The translations under genes and the position numbers were made by a program. From contig DATBHO010000013.1 of assembly GCA_036557405.1 (NCBI GenBank), forward strand, positions 1 to 22,092: a DNA stretch of 22,092 nucleotides. The letters are read 5' to 3'. The DNA comes from TA-21 sp036557405. Its GTDB lineage: Archaea; Thermoproteota; Nitrososphaeria; Nitrososphaerales; Nitrososphaeraceae. Under the pieces are notes generated by a model. It saw only the letters and a list, made by a program, of their open reading frames with translations, was not told the origin of the DNA and ran no database searches. Shown here in pieces: positions 15,156 through 22,092 of this stretch (its first letter is position 1; the number at the start of each line of letters is the position of its first letter).

Positions 15156-15737
15156 ATGTCAAATGCAAATCGAGTTGTAAAGAGATTACTCGAGGACAGA
15201 ATTGAGTTCAAATTCTATGCCGCCGAAAAACATTTGCAAAGATTAAGCGATATGGAAGCCATGGCAGAGACTCCTAATAATTCTATGTCTAGGTTAAATT
15301 GGGAAATAGAAATCGAGGAGTTACTTTTTCATCTAATCGGTGCTATGGATTGTCTTCTTGGTAGAATTAATGAGAGATTAAATTTAAAACTGGAAACTCG
15401 AAATCTATCCACAATAAACGTTTGCAAGAAATTGCGTCAGAAAAAAAGAGTTGACTTGATAAAGGAATTGTGGGATTTGTTGAATCCACGTAATCCAATT
15501 CGTTCATGGCTGAAGATCGTGACCGACCTTAGAAATACCGGCACGCATAGAAGCATTATCAATGTCCGTTTTGCGGGAGGCAATATGCGTATAATCTTTA
15601 CCGATGATTTAGATTCTGAATTAGAAATAATTCCATATTTAGATGATCGAATTCAAAGAATGAGGGATCTGATTGATAATATTCTGAGCAGAGAGCCATT
15701 ACTTAGAAGTAAATATACTCCCAAGAAGAGAAAGTAA
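15156..15737 (+). CDS. HEPN-like helical protein, unknown function
   Basis: A 193-residue, largely alpha-helical, charged protein without signal peptide or membrane span. Around residues 121-138 it reads IVTDLRNTGTHRSIINVR; the R126-N127-x3-H131 arrangement is the Arg-x4-6-His motif of HEPN-type RNases and minimal nucleotidyltransferase partners. A helical core rich in Glu and Leu (about 47-80) precedes it, and a strongly basic end (KYTPKKRK) follows. The frame extends to an upstream ATG at 15111, but its first residues are hydrophobic and odd, so the ATG at 15156 (MSNANRVVKR) is preferred. No toxin or nucleotidyltransferase partner is adjacent. It could be an RNase, a nucleic-acid-binding helical protein, or unrelated. 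Confidence 0.7.
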   Translation: MSNANRVVKRLLEDRIEFKFYAAEKHLQRLSDMEAMAETPNNSMSRLNWEIEIEELLFHLIGAMDCLLGRINERLNLKLETRNLSTINVCKKLRQKKRVDLIKELWDLLNPRNPIRSWLKIVTDLRNTGTHRSIINVRFAGGNMRIIFTDDLDSELEIIPYLDDRIQRMRDLIDNILSREPLLRSKYTPKKRK

Positions 15738-16210
15738 ATAACTAATTCACCCCACTCTCTAGCTTTGCAATTTTCCTTTATTACTATTTTACCTCCTCGA
15801 TAATTTCATAGCGGTTTATAGGGATCAGAACTAATTTGTTTAGCCTAAAGGACAGAAAAATGAAATCATGAACCCAATAAAATTCATGTTTATTGGAACT
15901 CATAGGGACTTTTTGAAGACAAATAATAATTAGTAATGTTCTATTTATGTGTAGAAACTAGCACTAAATGGTAGTAAAATGAACTTATTAATTTATGTCT
16001 GTTTATGTCAGTAAAGATAGAATTTTAAAAACTCATTACAGGACATTCTCTGTGCTCAAATTGTCCGGTTTTATGAGGATATATGACACAATGTGGCAGG
16101 CGTATAGATGCACTTAGATTGTCTTTAGGTTATGATATAAAATGAAATTTTTTGAGTTTTTTGCAAACCTATTACTATGATCTTGGATTAGAAACTTAAC
16201 GCATTTGATT
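15738..16210. other. 473-bp intergenic region with one small hairpin
   Basis: I find no gene here; every frame is interrupted. The one structural item is an 8-bp inverted repeat, CCAATAAA (15874-15881) and TTTATTGG (15889-15896) with a 7-base loop. It lies about 140 bases behind the HEPN-like gene, so a terminator role is uncertain. Around 15996-16012 a TTTATGTC unit is repeated. Confidence 0.4.
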
Positions 16211-16510
16211 TTATTTTATTGTACCCTCTGCAACACACATTACAAAAATTTTTTCTATTGTAGATAAGTACAAAACAGATGTTGGTTTCTCCGCGCCTAT
16301 AACAAGCCTTTTTTCTGTACAAGTTGAGTTCATAATCTTGTTTATCAATACATCTCTAAATGAATATGGTTTCCCAACGCCAACTGTCGAATTATTAACT
16401 TGTTCTTGTCCATAAACTACTTGTATAGTAATAAAAAACGCAATTGCCATCGCTATTAGAAATATAATGGATTGATCATTTGTCGTTTGTTTCAATCTGT
16501 CCTTTGACAT
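16211..16510 (-). CDS. small secreted protein of unknown function
   Basis: A 99-residue protein from ATG 16510. Residues 14-34 (SIIFLIAMAIAFFITIQVVYG) form a signal peptide or anchor preceded by Lys and Arg, and the sequence after it (QEQVNNSTVGVGKPYSFRDV) looks like the beginning of a mature secreted domain. Two Cys (in MNSTCTEKR and FVMCVAEG) could form a disulfide. No family was recognised. It is the first of several predicted secreted proteins on this strand, each apparently with its own promoter. Confidence 0.6.
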   Translation of the reverse strand: MSKDRLKQTTNDQSIIFLIAMAIAFFITIQVVYGQEQVNNSTVGVGKPYSFRDVLINKIMNSTCTEKRLVIGAEKPTSVLYLSTIEKIFVMCVAEGTIK

Positions 16511-16657
16511 AGATCAATATTAGTTATAATATAAAATAAATTTTTAATATTATTTTATTTCTATCGCTAGTACAGTATTTTATTTTATTATCCATTTCTC
16601 AAGTCTCCCTTTCCATAAATCATACACACAAGAAAAGAAATAACTTGACTGCTTAAC

Positions 16658-17151
16658 TTACTGAATCACATTTCCAAAGTTGAAACTCAATTTATCAGAA
16701 TTTTTTTGTTGAATGTGCAGTGTAGGGTTTTCATAAGTGAGTGATAAAACACTAGTGCTCCAATTCTTGTTAGGGCATATATCTAATGCTGATGTGAAGT
16801 CAGGCGGTCCTAGAGTTACGGCTGCTTTAATTTTTCCATTAATTGGCTTTACATCCCTGTACCGACTTGCAATTGTTCAAATTCAATTTTCTTTGAAGCC
16901 ACACTATGGCCACCTGGATTCACACATTGAATATCTGTCGTGGCATTTGAAGATAAGGTTACATTTGCTACTTTCTTACCCAATGCTGCGGCGCTAAAAT
17001 TAGCAGTAATACTCTGATCGGAATTTTTTGTAATATTTGGTGTGCCTGAGAAGTGTGGTTTTGCTGCTAGAACTGGAGATATGATCAATATCGAGACTAG
17101 AATTATCAGAAGTGTCATGGAAAGTGCAACTGCGAGATTTCGGGAAATCAT
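16658..17151 (-). pseudogene. secreted protein with CPNKNW motif, frameshifted
   Basis: ATG 17151 opens a 100-residue frame with a clear signal peptide (SMTLLIILVSILIISPVLAA, about 11-30) and a beta-rich mature part (AALGKKVANVTLSSNATTDI, CVNPGGHS). It stops at 16849, but the next frame continues sensibly from there: DVKPINGKIKAAVTLGPPDF, then ALDICPNKNWSTSVLSLTYE to a stop at 16658. Adding one G to the GGG run near 16855-16857 fuses them into a protein of about 164 residues with two Cys that can pair. This layout, with a late CPN-x-NW motif, is common among secreted proteins of ammonia-oxidising archaea; the function is unknown. As given it would be truncated. A sequencing error or real decay cannot be separated here. 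Confidence 0.75.
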
Positions 17152-17331
17152 TATCAGAGTCTAAAATTTGCCTTCTATTAACATTAATGCAATAGGACTT
17201 CATCTGCTTTCAACAGGTGACGAGGAATACAAGAAGATCGGTCTATTATGATAAAGTGCTGTCAAAAGACTAGTTCGACGGAGAAAAATTTATTTTTAAT
17301 ATTTAATACCCACGTCGCGTTTAGTAATTCT

Positions 17332-17640
17332 ATGTCTGGATTGGAGTTATGTCCAAAATGCAAAAAGGGTCATCTATATCCTGTAGTAACGGCTAGCACT
17401 AAGGCAGAACCAAAAGGCCAATTTAGAGAAACGGGGAGCATTAGAGACTACGAATGCGCTATTTGTGGTCATAAGCAAAAGGCAGCCAAACAGACGCAAA
17501 ATGTGGCAGTAAAAGATAGGGTAAGTGCCAGGGTAATTAAGACTAAAAAAACAAAAACAAAAACAAAAACAAAAACAAAAACAAAAGCAAAAGCAAAAAC
17601 AAAAGCAAAAGCAAAAGCAAAAACAAAAAGAAAAAACTAG
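17332..17640 (+). CDS. zinc-ribbon protein with a Lys-Thr/Lys-Ala repeat tail
   Basis: A 102-residue protein with two parts. Residues 1-50 are a zinc ribbon: CPKCKKGHLYP (C7, C10) and ECAICGHKQK (C42, C45). Residues 70-101 are a simple tail of Lys-Thr and Lys-Ala dipeptides (KTKTKTKTKTKAKAKTKAKA and onward), strongly basic and like histone H1 or other nucleic-acid-binding tails. The frame runs back to an ATG at 17248, but the ATG at 17332 (MSGLELCPKC) has an AT-rich TATA-like stretch (ATATTTAATA) about 26 bases before it and gives the ribbon a natural start. A DNA or RNA binding role is likely; the partner is unknown. Confidence 0.75.
   Translation: MSGLELCPKCKKGHLYPVVTASTKAEPKGQFRETGSIRDYECAICGHKQKAAKQTQNVAVKDRVSARVIKTKKTKTKTKTKTKTKAKAKTKAKAKAKTKRKN
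17541..17637 (+). repeat. hexanucleotide simple repeat coding for the Lys-rich tail
   Basis: About fourteen copies of a six-base unit, AAAACA or AAAGCA, run through the 3' part of the zinc-ribbon gene. They keep frame (two codons each, Lys-Thr or Lys-Ala), so changes in copy number lengthen or shorten the tail without breaking the gene. The order is roughly six Thr units followed by a mix of Ala and Thr units. Confidence 0.85.
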
Positions 17641-17780
17641 TTATGACGATTTACTAGATGCATTAAGATTAAATTTGAAGTGTTATAATATAAAATAATA
17701 CGTCAATACATCAGTCCGGATTCCAATTTCCTTCTAATATTTCATAGTTATCTGTAGTTACACAAATTAGAAAAATTAGT

Positions 17781-17996
17781 TTAATGGTTAGATATACCAC
17801 TTTTATAATTTTTAAAGGAGTGGTTTAATGTGTAAGCAGCAGATGCTAGTCTATTCGAGATATTTAACAATAAATCTGGATCAAACTTTGATCTATCCTT
17901 TACCATCTCCTGTGAATACATCTTGAGTTCTTCCAGTTTCTCTTCTAGGAATGTAATACCTGTACCCAATCTTCTAAAATTTTCCTCTGAACTCAT
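17781..17996 (-). CDS. small helical protein of unknown function
   Basis: A 71-residue protein from ATG 17996, MSSEENFRRL onward, almost all predicted helix: FLEEKLEELKMYSQEMVKD (about 16-34) could form a coiled coil, followed by a second helix (LLLNISNRLASAAYTLNHSF). There is no signal, Cys pair or membrane span. A TATA-like stretch (TTTTAATACTT) lies about 20-28 bases upstream of the start. No family was recognised. Confidence 0.6.
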   Translation of the reverse strand: MSSEENFRRLGTGITFLEEKLEELKMYSQEMVKDRSKFDPDLLLNISNRLASAAYTLNHSFKNYKSGISNH

Positions 17997-18081
17997 ACGT
18001 CTTTTTAGTTCAAGTATTAAAACTTCTTTACATTTGACTGCATTTTTTAATCTTTACTGCCATGGATGTTTCTTAACCTGA

Positions 18082-18273
18082 TTGCCTTTCTTTATTTCCC
18101 TCTTGATATCCTATCTTGGACCGTATCTATTAAATAAAATTTATCATTTATTTTCTAAGGGTACCATACTGGTCTTATTGTTCGTTGCCATGGTAACGTT
18201 AGTATGTGGAATGATCTTATCACATGCCCTCGCGGCATCGCCTGTAGTATTAAGATACTCTGTCTTGAAATAA
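18082..18273 (+). CDS. possible small membrane or secreted peptide
   Basis: A 63-residue frame with a TTG start at 18082. Two hydrophobic stretches are seen (FFISLLISYLGPYLL and ILVLLFVAMVTLVCGMILSH), the second ending ALAASP like a signal-peptidase site. The remaining C-terminus is short (VVLRYSVLK), so if it is a secretion signal the mature part is almost missing; a truncated secreted gene or a two-span membrane peptide are both possible. The weak start and short length keep confidence low. Confidence 0.3.
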   Translation: MPFFISLLISYLGPYLLNKIYHLFSKGTILVLLFVAMVTLVCGMILSHALAASPVVLRYSVLK

Positions 18274-18410
18274 TAAAATTCTTCTCTGCTCTCAAATCTG
18301 GCATGGCATGCATCCGCTGTTCGGAAGACAGTTAATGCCGATATTAGTCCAATTAAACTATCACGAGAAAGATAATAAACCTATTAATACATCCATTTTA
18401 ATGATATAAT

Positions 18411-18614
18411 ATGACATCGATAAAAATATTTAAAAATCATGAAAGCCAAAACCTAGAAAACGATATTAACAAATTCTTGCAAGGTTATGAAAACTATATG
18501 ACAAGCGTGAGCCTAATGACCTACATTAAGGACCAAGAACCGACTTTTCTAGCATTAGTTACTATACAAGAAAAACTTCCCCCAGTAAACGTGGAAACTG
18601 CTGATAATAAGTAA
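18411..18614 (+). CDS. small Cse60-like protein
   Basis: A 67-residue protein, MTSIKIFKNHESQNLENDIN onward. The N-terminal strand, the ENDINKFLQGY helix and the later SVSLMTYIKDQEPTFLALVT strands match the layout of the small Cse60/DUF2758 type proteins (strand, LE-x-x-IN helix, two strands), whose function is unclear. The match is by pattern only. The start at ATG 18411 has ATTAATAC about 25 bases upstream as a TATA-like element, fitting a leaderless transcript. No operon partner lies within 80 bases. Confidence 0.6.
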   Translation: MTSIKIFKNHESQNLENDINKFLQGYENYMTSVSLMTYIKDQEPTFLALVTIQEKLPPVNVETADNK

Positions 18615-18696
18615 ACTATCTATAAATAATGAAATGAATCCTTACGAACAAATGATCAAATCGCATCAGAGTTCCCCTAAAACTTTCCAAATTTCG

Positions 18697-18801
18697 TTAT
18701 TTGTTTATCTCTTCAAGAACAAAGGCTAGGTTAATGGCAAGAAGTGCAATCAATACCAATAGCCAGTAAAGTAAAGAAAGATTTATACACACAATTTTCA
18801 T
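18697..18801 (-). CDS. possible 34-residue membrane peptide
   Basis: A short frame from ATG 18801 to TAA 18697-18699. It reads MKIVCINLS, then a hydrophobic run LLYWLLVLIALLAINLAFVL (residues 10-29), then EEINK: one membrane span with an acidic end. No good TATA box precedes it. It may be a real single-span microprotein or chance; 105 bases without stop is not strong evidence. Confidence 0.3.
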   Translation of the reverse strand: MKIVCINLSLLYWLLVLIALLAINLAFVLEEINK

Positions 18802-18969
18802 AGGTTTATGCGTCAACATTCAGAAGACATATCATATCCCTCTAACCACTGGCCGCAGGATTCACAATGTAAGTTATTATTTTCAATTTTATTCTATTAC
18901 TGGAAAGTGTATCAACCAGTCATTACTTCTGTTAAAATTTGCCAATTTTATCAGATTTATTATTTTTAG
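18780..18969 (+). CDS. possible 53-residue protein with its own TATA box
   Basis: ATG 18808 opens a 53-residue frame ending at TAG 18967-18969 (MRQHSEDISYPSNHWPQDSQ onward, then a hydrophobic, Tyr-rich part). The feature span includes the upstream element: GATTTATACAC at about 18779-18789 is one of the better TATA boxes in the window and sits about 26 bases before the ATG. The protein matches nothing I know. The promoter may instead drive a non-coding RNA. Confidence 0.3.
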
Positions 18970-19094
18970 GGTTTACCATTCTTTCGTAAATTTCACCTTG
19001 ATTACTCTCAAGATGTTTTCCAAAATCGAGAATAAGTCTCTGAAGCCTAGTAAAAATGAACTAGAAAAGATTAAATCATAATTTTAACCGTCAT

Positions 19095-19304
19095 TTATCC
19101 CTTAGGACAAATCTGCTTTCCATTTATCATATAACAACTTGCGGGCAGTAACTTAGTATTGTCATCTAACGGAACAGACATGTGAAAAATAACAAAAAAC
19201 AAAACTGTAAATATTATAATGAGAACTAGGACTATTATTAAGACTAGAATTAACTTTTTTCCGAAAAATCTGTTTACCGGATAAGAATCGTCACCATTAT
19301 CCAC
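19095..19304 (-). CDS. single-span membrane protein with short outer domain
   Basis: A 69-residue frame with a GTG start at 19304. Residues 18-41 (LILVLIIVLVLIIIFTVLFF and onward) form one membrane span after a basic segment (RFFGKK), so the C-terminus should face outside. There, CYMINGKQIC (C57, C66) could form a small disulfide loop. The family is unknown. Hydrophobic sequences like this arise easily in AT-rich DNA, but the Cys pair and charge pattern speak for a real protein. Confidence 0.5.
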   Translation of the reverse strand: MDNGDDSYPVNRFFGKKLILVLIIVLVLIIIFTVLFFVIFHMSVPLDDNTKLLPASCYMINGKQICPKG

Positions 19305-19486
19305 AGTCTATCTGAAAATTTCAGTATAAAATACCTAATAACGGTTTCATAAAAACAATGCCAGTTAATTATTAATTTTCCTTTTAATAATTATAATATC
19401 CTTTTTTAAAAGGCCTATGGAAGAAAGATTGTTATTATTGACTCAATCTGTCTTCCTGTTAGGCTTAAACTTTCATATAGTTTATT

Positions 19487-19580
19487 GAGCCCGTTATTTT
19501 AACGTCAAAACACAGCAACTGGTGGGTCTCGGTTGTATCTTGTTCATTCAACGGGCTTCACTTCAGACCCGCCAGTTGCT
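19487..19580. repeat. interleaved inverted repeats (A-B-A'-B')
   Basis: Within the 405-base gap 19305-19709 two pairs of inverted arms interleave. Pair A is GAGCCCGTT (19487-19495) with AACGGGCTT (19550-19558), 9 pairs including one G-U. Pair B is AGCAACTGGTGGGTCT (19514-19529) with AGACCCGCCAGTTGCT (19565-19580), 16 pairs including one G-U. The order A, B, A', B' means that both cannot form as a simple nested hairpin; together they give a pseudoknot-like fold. The arms are GC-rich in an AT-rich setting. The rest of the gap has no gene; a CCTTTTTTAAAAGG hairpin sits at 19400-19413. Confidence 0.7.
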
Positions 19581-19709
19581 AACTATTGTTACTTTAATAA
19601 GGATTCTGATCGAAATTCTAATTACATCAATTTGGAGATCGTTACCAGTGTAAAGTCTTCTATTATATGTTGTACAGAAAAACATTTACTCTCTGAATTT
19701 CCTTTCTTG

Positions 19710-20432
19710 TCATTTGATTTCTACTAATTCAATTCCTTCTTGGCTCCCCTTGACAGTCTTTTCCTTGATGTCTCCTACATTCTGTGCATAGTATTTTTGT
19801 TCAATGACATCAGGTTCAAGTGGTGAAAACTCCTTAGTTTTAATTACATTCAAATAATAATTTTGAGGGACAGTGACATTGTTGTCCAAACTCAGAACCG
19901 TTGCCTTGTCTTCTGCGATCCCCTTAGCAAACTCTTGATCATACGTACTTCCTGCCTTAGGTTCTGCTAACATTATTAATCCTGCCTTGGCTCCTTTAAC
20001 TCCGGACTCCCAGGAACCTTCATGAGGGTTTTTCTTACTGGTAAGATCAGTGGTATCCTCGCCCATATACCATACATTTCCTTTGTCATCTTGCGCATAC
20101 CAATCATTTGTAGTCTCTTCTAATTTTCCTTTTACAAAGACTGTATCATTAACCACTCGTGTGGATATGCCCTGAACCTCTTTTGTGTCATTGGTGACGG
20201 TGACAATGTCCCGCACGGGCTTTCCGTCCTCATCAGTACCATTGTAACTCATTATAGTGCCCGGCTTCAAAGGATAATACTTATTGTCTATTTTCAGTGG
20301 GTCATGAAAACTCGATTTGTCAAATGCGGGAGTTTGTGCTTGCACTCTAAATTCGACTAGACCTGCTGAGATCATTAGTAGAAATGTTGATGATATTACA
20401 ATTAGAAATGCGTTCTTGAGTACTATTCTCAT
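19710..20432 (-). CDS. secreted protein of a widespread extracytoplasmic family
   Basis: A 240-residue protein with a signal peptide (LKNAFLIVISSTFLLMISAG, ending VQAQT at about 32-36), then a beta-rich mature domain. The segments YYPLKPGTIMSYNGTDEDGK, DWYAQDDKGNVWYMGEDT and SPLEPDVIEQKYYAQNVGDI are typical of a family of exported proteins found in many bacteria and some archaea; I know it only as a conserved family without firm function. The Trp/Tyr-rich strands suggest a lipocalin-like or LolA-like fold, which is inference. The frame starts at TTG 20438, but ATG 20432 (MRIVLKNAF) is the better start. A tandem TTAACTAAG repeat lies about 35-55 bases upstream. Confidence 0.8.
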   Translation of the reverse strand: MRIVLKNAFLIVISSTFLLMISAGLVEFRVQAQTPAFDKSSFHDPLKIDNKYYPLKPGTIMSYNGTDEDGKPVRDIVTVTNDTKEVQGISTRVVNDTVFVKGKLEETTNDWYAQDDKGNVWYMGEDTTDLTSKKNPHEGSWESGVKGAKAGLIMLAEPKAGSTYDQEFAKGIAEDKATVLSLDNNVTVPQNYYLNVIKTKEFSPLEPDVIEQKYYAQNVGDIKEKTVKGSQEGIELVEIK

Positions 20433-20467
20433 GTGCAAAGATCTAAAAAATTCAATTTAACTCTCCC

Positions 20468-20485
20468 TTAACTAAGTTAACTAAG
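20468..20485. repeat. tandem 9-bp repeat in the promoter region
   Basis: TTAACTAAG occurs twice head to tail (20468-20476, 20477-20485), about 36-53 bases upstream of the ATG of the secreted-protein gene. TTAAC-TAA-GTTAA inside it is also an inverted repeat. It lies where an archaeal regulator could bind just upstream of the promoter. Confidence 0.35.
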
Positions 20486-20643
20486 TATTCACAGATATTC
20501 TTCTAATTTTAAGTCAATAAATTTAATTCATTTTTGTTACATTTGCACTATCTTTAACATTATTACTTCTTATTCTAACAAGCTTGGATTTTTCAATTGT
20601 TTAGTATATACTCAATAGAATCCTAAGTAAATTAGTTGTTGAA

Positions 20644-20874
20644 TTATTGTTCCTTAGAATGCTTTAGCAGTATGTCTTCCAAGTTATCTGGGTTATTGAT
20701 TATTTCTTGAACTACGAGAGGATCGTCTACCTCATAACAATGTGTCAGATTTTCTTCATCCTTATAGAAAATATAGACTTTCCTATCGTAAATGCAGTGA
20801 TACATTTTATCAACAGTCATCTCTTCAGGTATAATCTTTATACCATCCTTTTCAACAATAATAGGATATTCCAA
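20644..20874 (-). CDS. small acidic protein of unknown function
   Basis: A 76-residue acidic protein from a TTG at 20874 (EYPIIVEKDGIKIIPEEMTV onward). The predicted layout is a series of short strands (KIIPEEM, KVYIFYKDEE, HCYEVDDP) followed by a C-terminal helix (LVVQEIINN, LEDILLKHSKEQ). No ATG is available; the frame continues only three codons further up before a stop, and an AT-rich TATA-like stretch (ATAAATATT) is close by. The strand content and two Cys suggest a real cytoplasmic protein. The family is not recognised. Confidence 0.55.
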   Translation of the reverse strand: MEYPIIVEKDGIKIIPEEMTVDKMYHCIYDRKVYIFYKDEENLTHCYEVDDPLVVQEIINNPDNLEDILLKHSKEQ

Positions 20875-20975
20875 TGTCTCTAATATTTATTAGATAAAAT
20901 AAATTCTATACGGATGAAATTAAACAACAATCTGTTAAAGATAAGAGCTTTGTTCAGTAAAGTTTCGCAAAGATC

Positions 20976-22092
20976 TCATAGTTGGGTGTTTCCCAAAACC
21001 ATAAGGTCTGATATCCAGTCCATTGAGTCGGTAATATCCAGCTCAGTTATTTTAACAAATCGTGCATTGACTGGACCTTCTTTTAGGTCGTAAATTTCTG
21101 AAGGTGAGTTAGTGCCAGTTGTCGAGTAATATTCAGCTTGAGTATATTGTTCCATCATTTGAAAATTCTAGTGTGAAGAATTTTATCTCATTGTCCTCGT
21201 TTGCAAAAGTTACCTTAATACCACATATATTATGCTGTTGACCCAGATCCAAAGCAGTCCATTTTGGGTTGTGTGTGGAATTATCAGAGATAATGTCGGA
21301 ATTGTTAGTGTTTCTGTTAGTTTGTACATCCGATATTGGGATTTCATTATATTCGCAACTTTTTGTTGACTCCTGATCATTATTTAAGAAATCTGGGCTT
21401 GGGTGTTCTCCTTGCTTTTCAACAATACCCAAATTCACTCTTTTATCAAATTGATTTAATACCTGTTCCCCCGTTGGAGATACCTGACCGAAACTAGATG
21501 AATCAGGGTCATTTGATTGCAAATTTGCATATAAATCATCATTACTATTCACAATACCATTATTACCAGATCTTAGATCTAGATCTTTTATTTCAGGTTT
21601 CTTAACTTCTATCAAACATGTATATGTTACATATTTCCCATCGGGGTATATTACTCTAAGCTCTAAAGTATTCGGTCCATACACATCGCCAAAACTGAAT
21701 TGATTTTTTCCTACTCTCTGAAGGGGAGTCATTTCTGTTGTGTCTGCGTCATAGTCAACAAAAAACGCATTAATTTCTCTAGGTTTTGTTAAAAAACTAA
21801 AAGAAATATTTTCACCTTGTGATATCTGCGCTACGGGTTGGGCGTCGTCTGGTAATTGCGGAAAATTGAGTCTTTTCAAATTTTCATTTTCCAGAACTAT
21901 GAATGGCGCCATTTCATAGGACTTATTCTTATATACCATCTTGGCGACTGGAACGTCACGAGCTTGTATATTATTATTAGCATATGTTGAATTTGTATTA
22001 TCGGCTGTTTCGCTTTTTGCTTGAGGCTCTGCGCTGGCAAATAAAGGTATGGCATTTTCAAGAGGAATTACAAAGATCATAAGTAAAATTGT
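20976..22092 (-). pseudogene. secreted F5/8-type C (discoidin) domain protein, 5' partial and frameshifted
   Basis: The frame runs in from the right window edge: a hydrophobic signal stretch (ILLMIFVIPLENAIPLFASA) ends near 22020, so the true start is just outside. A middle domain of about 110 residues (KMVYKNKSYEMAPFIVLENE to YTCLIEVKKPEI) has strand content of the immunoglobulin-like kind, followed by an Asn/Ser/Asp-rich linker. The end is a discoidin-like domain: WTALDLGQQHNICGIKVTF, FFTLEFSNDGTIYSS, and, in the next frame, AEYYSTTGTNSPSEIYDL, VNARFVKITELDITDSMDWI to a stop at 20976. The break is one extra base near 21135-21140. Such domains bind sugars or surfaces, so this is probably a cell-surface protein. 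Confidence 0.75.

Noticed and set aside
16737..16997. Plus-strand frame of 86 residues
   Set aside because: It lies opposite the two halves of the frameshifted secreted protein, whose continuity on the minus strand explains the region better.
17541..17637. Possible CRISPR array
   Set aside because: The units are six bases, contiguous and without spacers; this is a coding simple repeat.
19533..19727. Plus-strand frame of 64 residues across the inverted repeats
   Set aside because: TTG start, covers the structured repeat and has no protein-like pattern.

Overview
The window looks like a chromosomal segment of an ammonia-oxidising soil archaeon (Nitrososphaerota/Thaumarchaeota, probably close to Nitrososphaera or Nitrosocosmicus). 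The evidence is the low GC content, TATA boxes placed close to start codons (leaderless or short-leader mRNAs), a group II chaperonin, Alba, small archaeal winged-helix and C2H2 zinc-finger proteins, a tRNA with an intron outside the anticodon loop, and archaeal-type urease genes. The placement is inferred from the sequence, without a database search.

Layout. 1-1000: the end of an unknown gene, a winged-helix regulator and an intron-containing tRNA-Arg(CCT). 1100-3000: a two-gene unit (overlapping ends) encoding a cysteinyl-tRNA-synthetase-like protein that has lost part of its zinc site, and a GNAT acetyltransferase. 3187-12410: a urea-centred block with ureA-ureB-ureC, a divergent thermosome subunit with a His-rich tail, a very divergent second UreA-like gene, a 392-aa ureohydrolase (agmatinase/guanidinase type), a 38-aa membrane peptide, a TPR protein, a UspA protein and a sodium:solute symporter. 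12500-22092: small regulators, Alba, a HEPN-type protein, a zinc ribbon with a simple-repeat Lys/Thr/Ala tail, and several secreted or surface proteins.

How the genes may work together (inference): the symporter could import urea or a guanidino compound, the ureohydrolase could release urea from a guanidino substrate, and urease would convert urea to ammonia and CO2, feeding ammonia oxidation. Urease needs nickel, and some guanidine hydrolases do as well. The chaperonin next to urease carries ten histidines in its last 39 residues. No ureD/E/F/G accessory gene lies in the window.

Quality note: four genes, and probably a fifth (the UreA-like gene), are each broken by one single-nucleotide indel. 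Several of these indels lie in homopolymer runs, and the reading frames are otherwise intact. Either read errors or very recent decay would explain this, so these genes are reported as reconstructed units.
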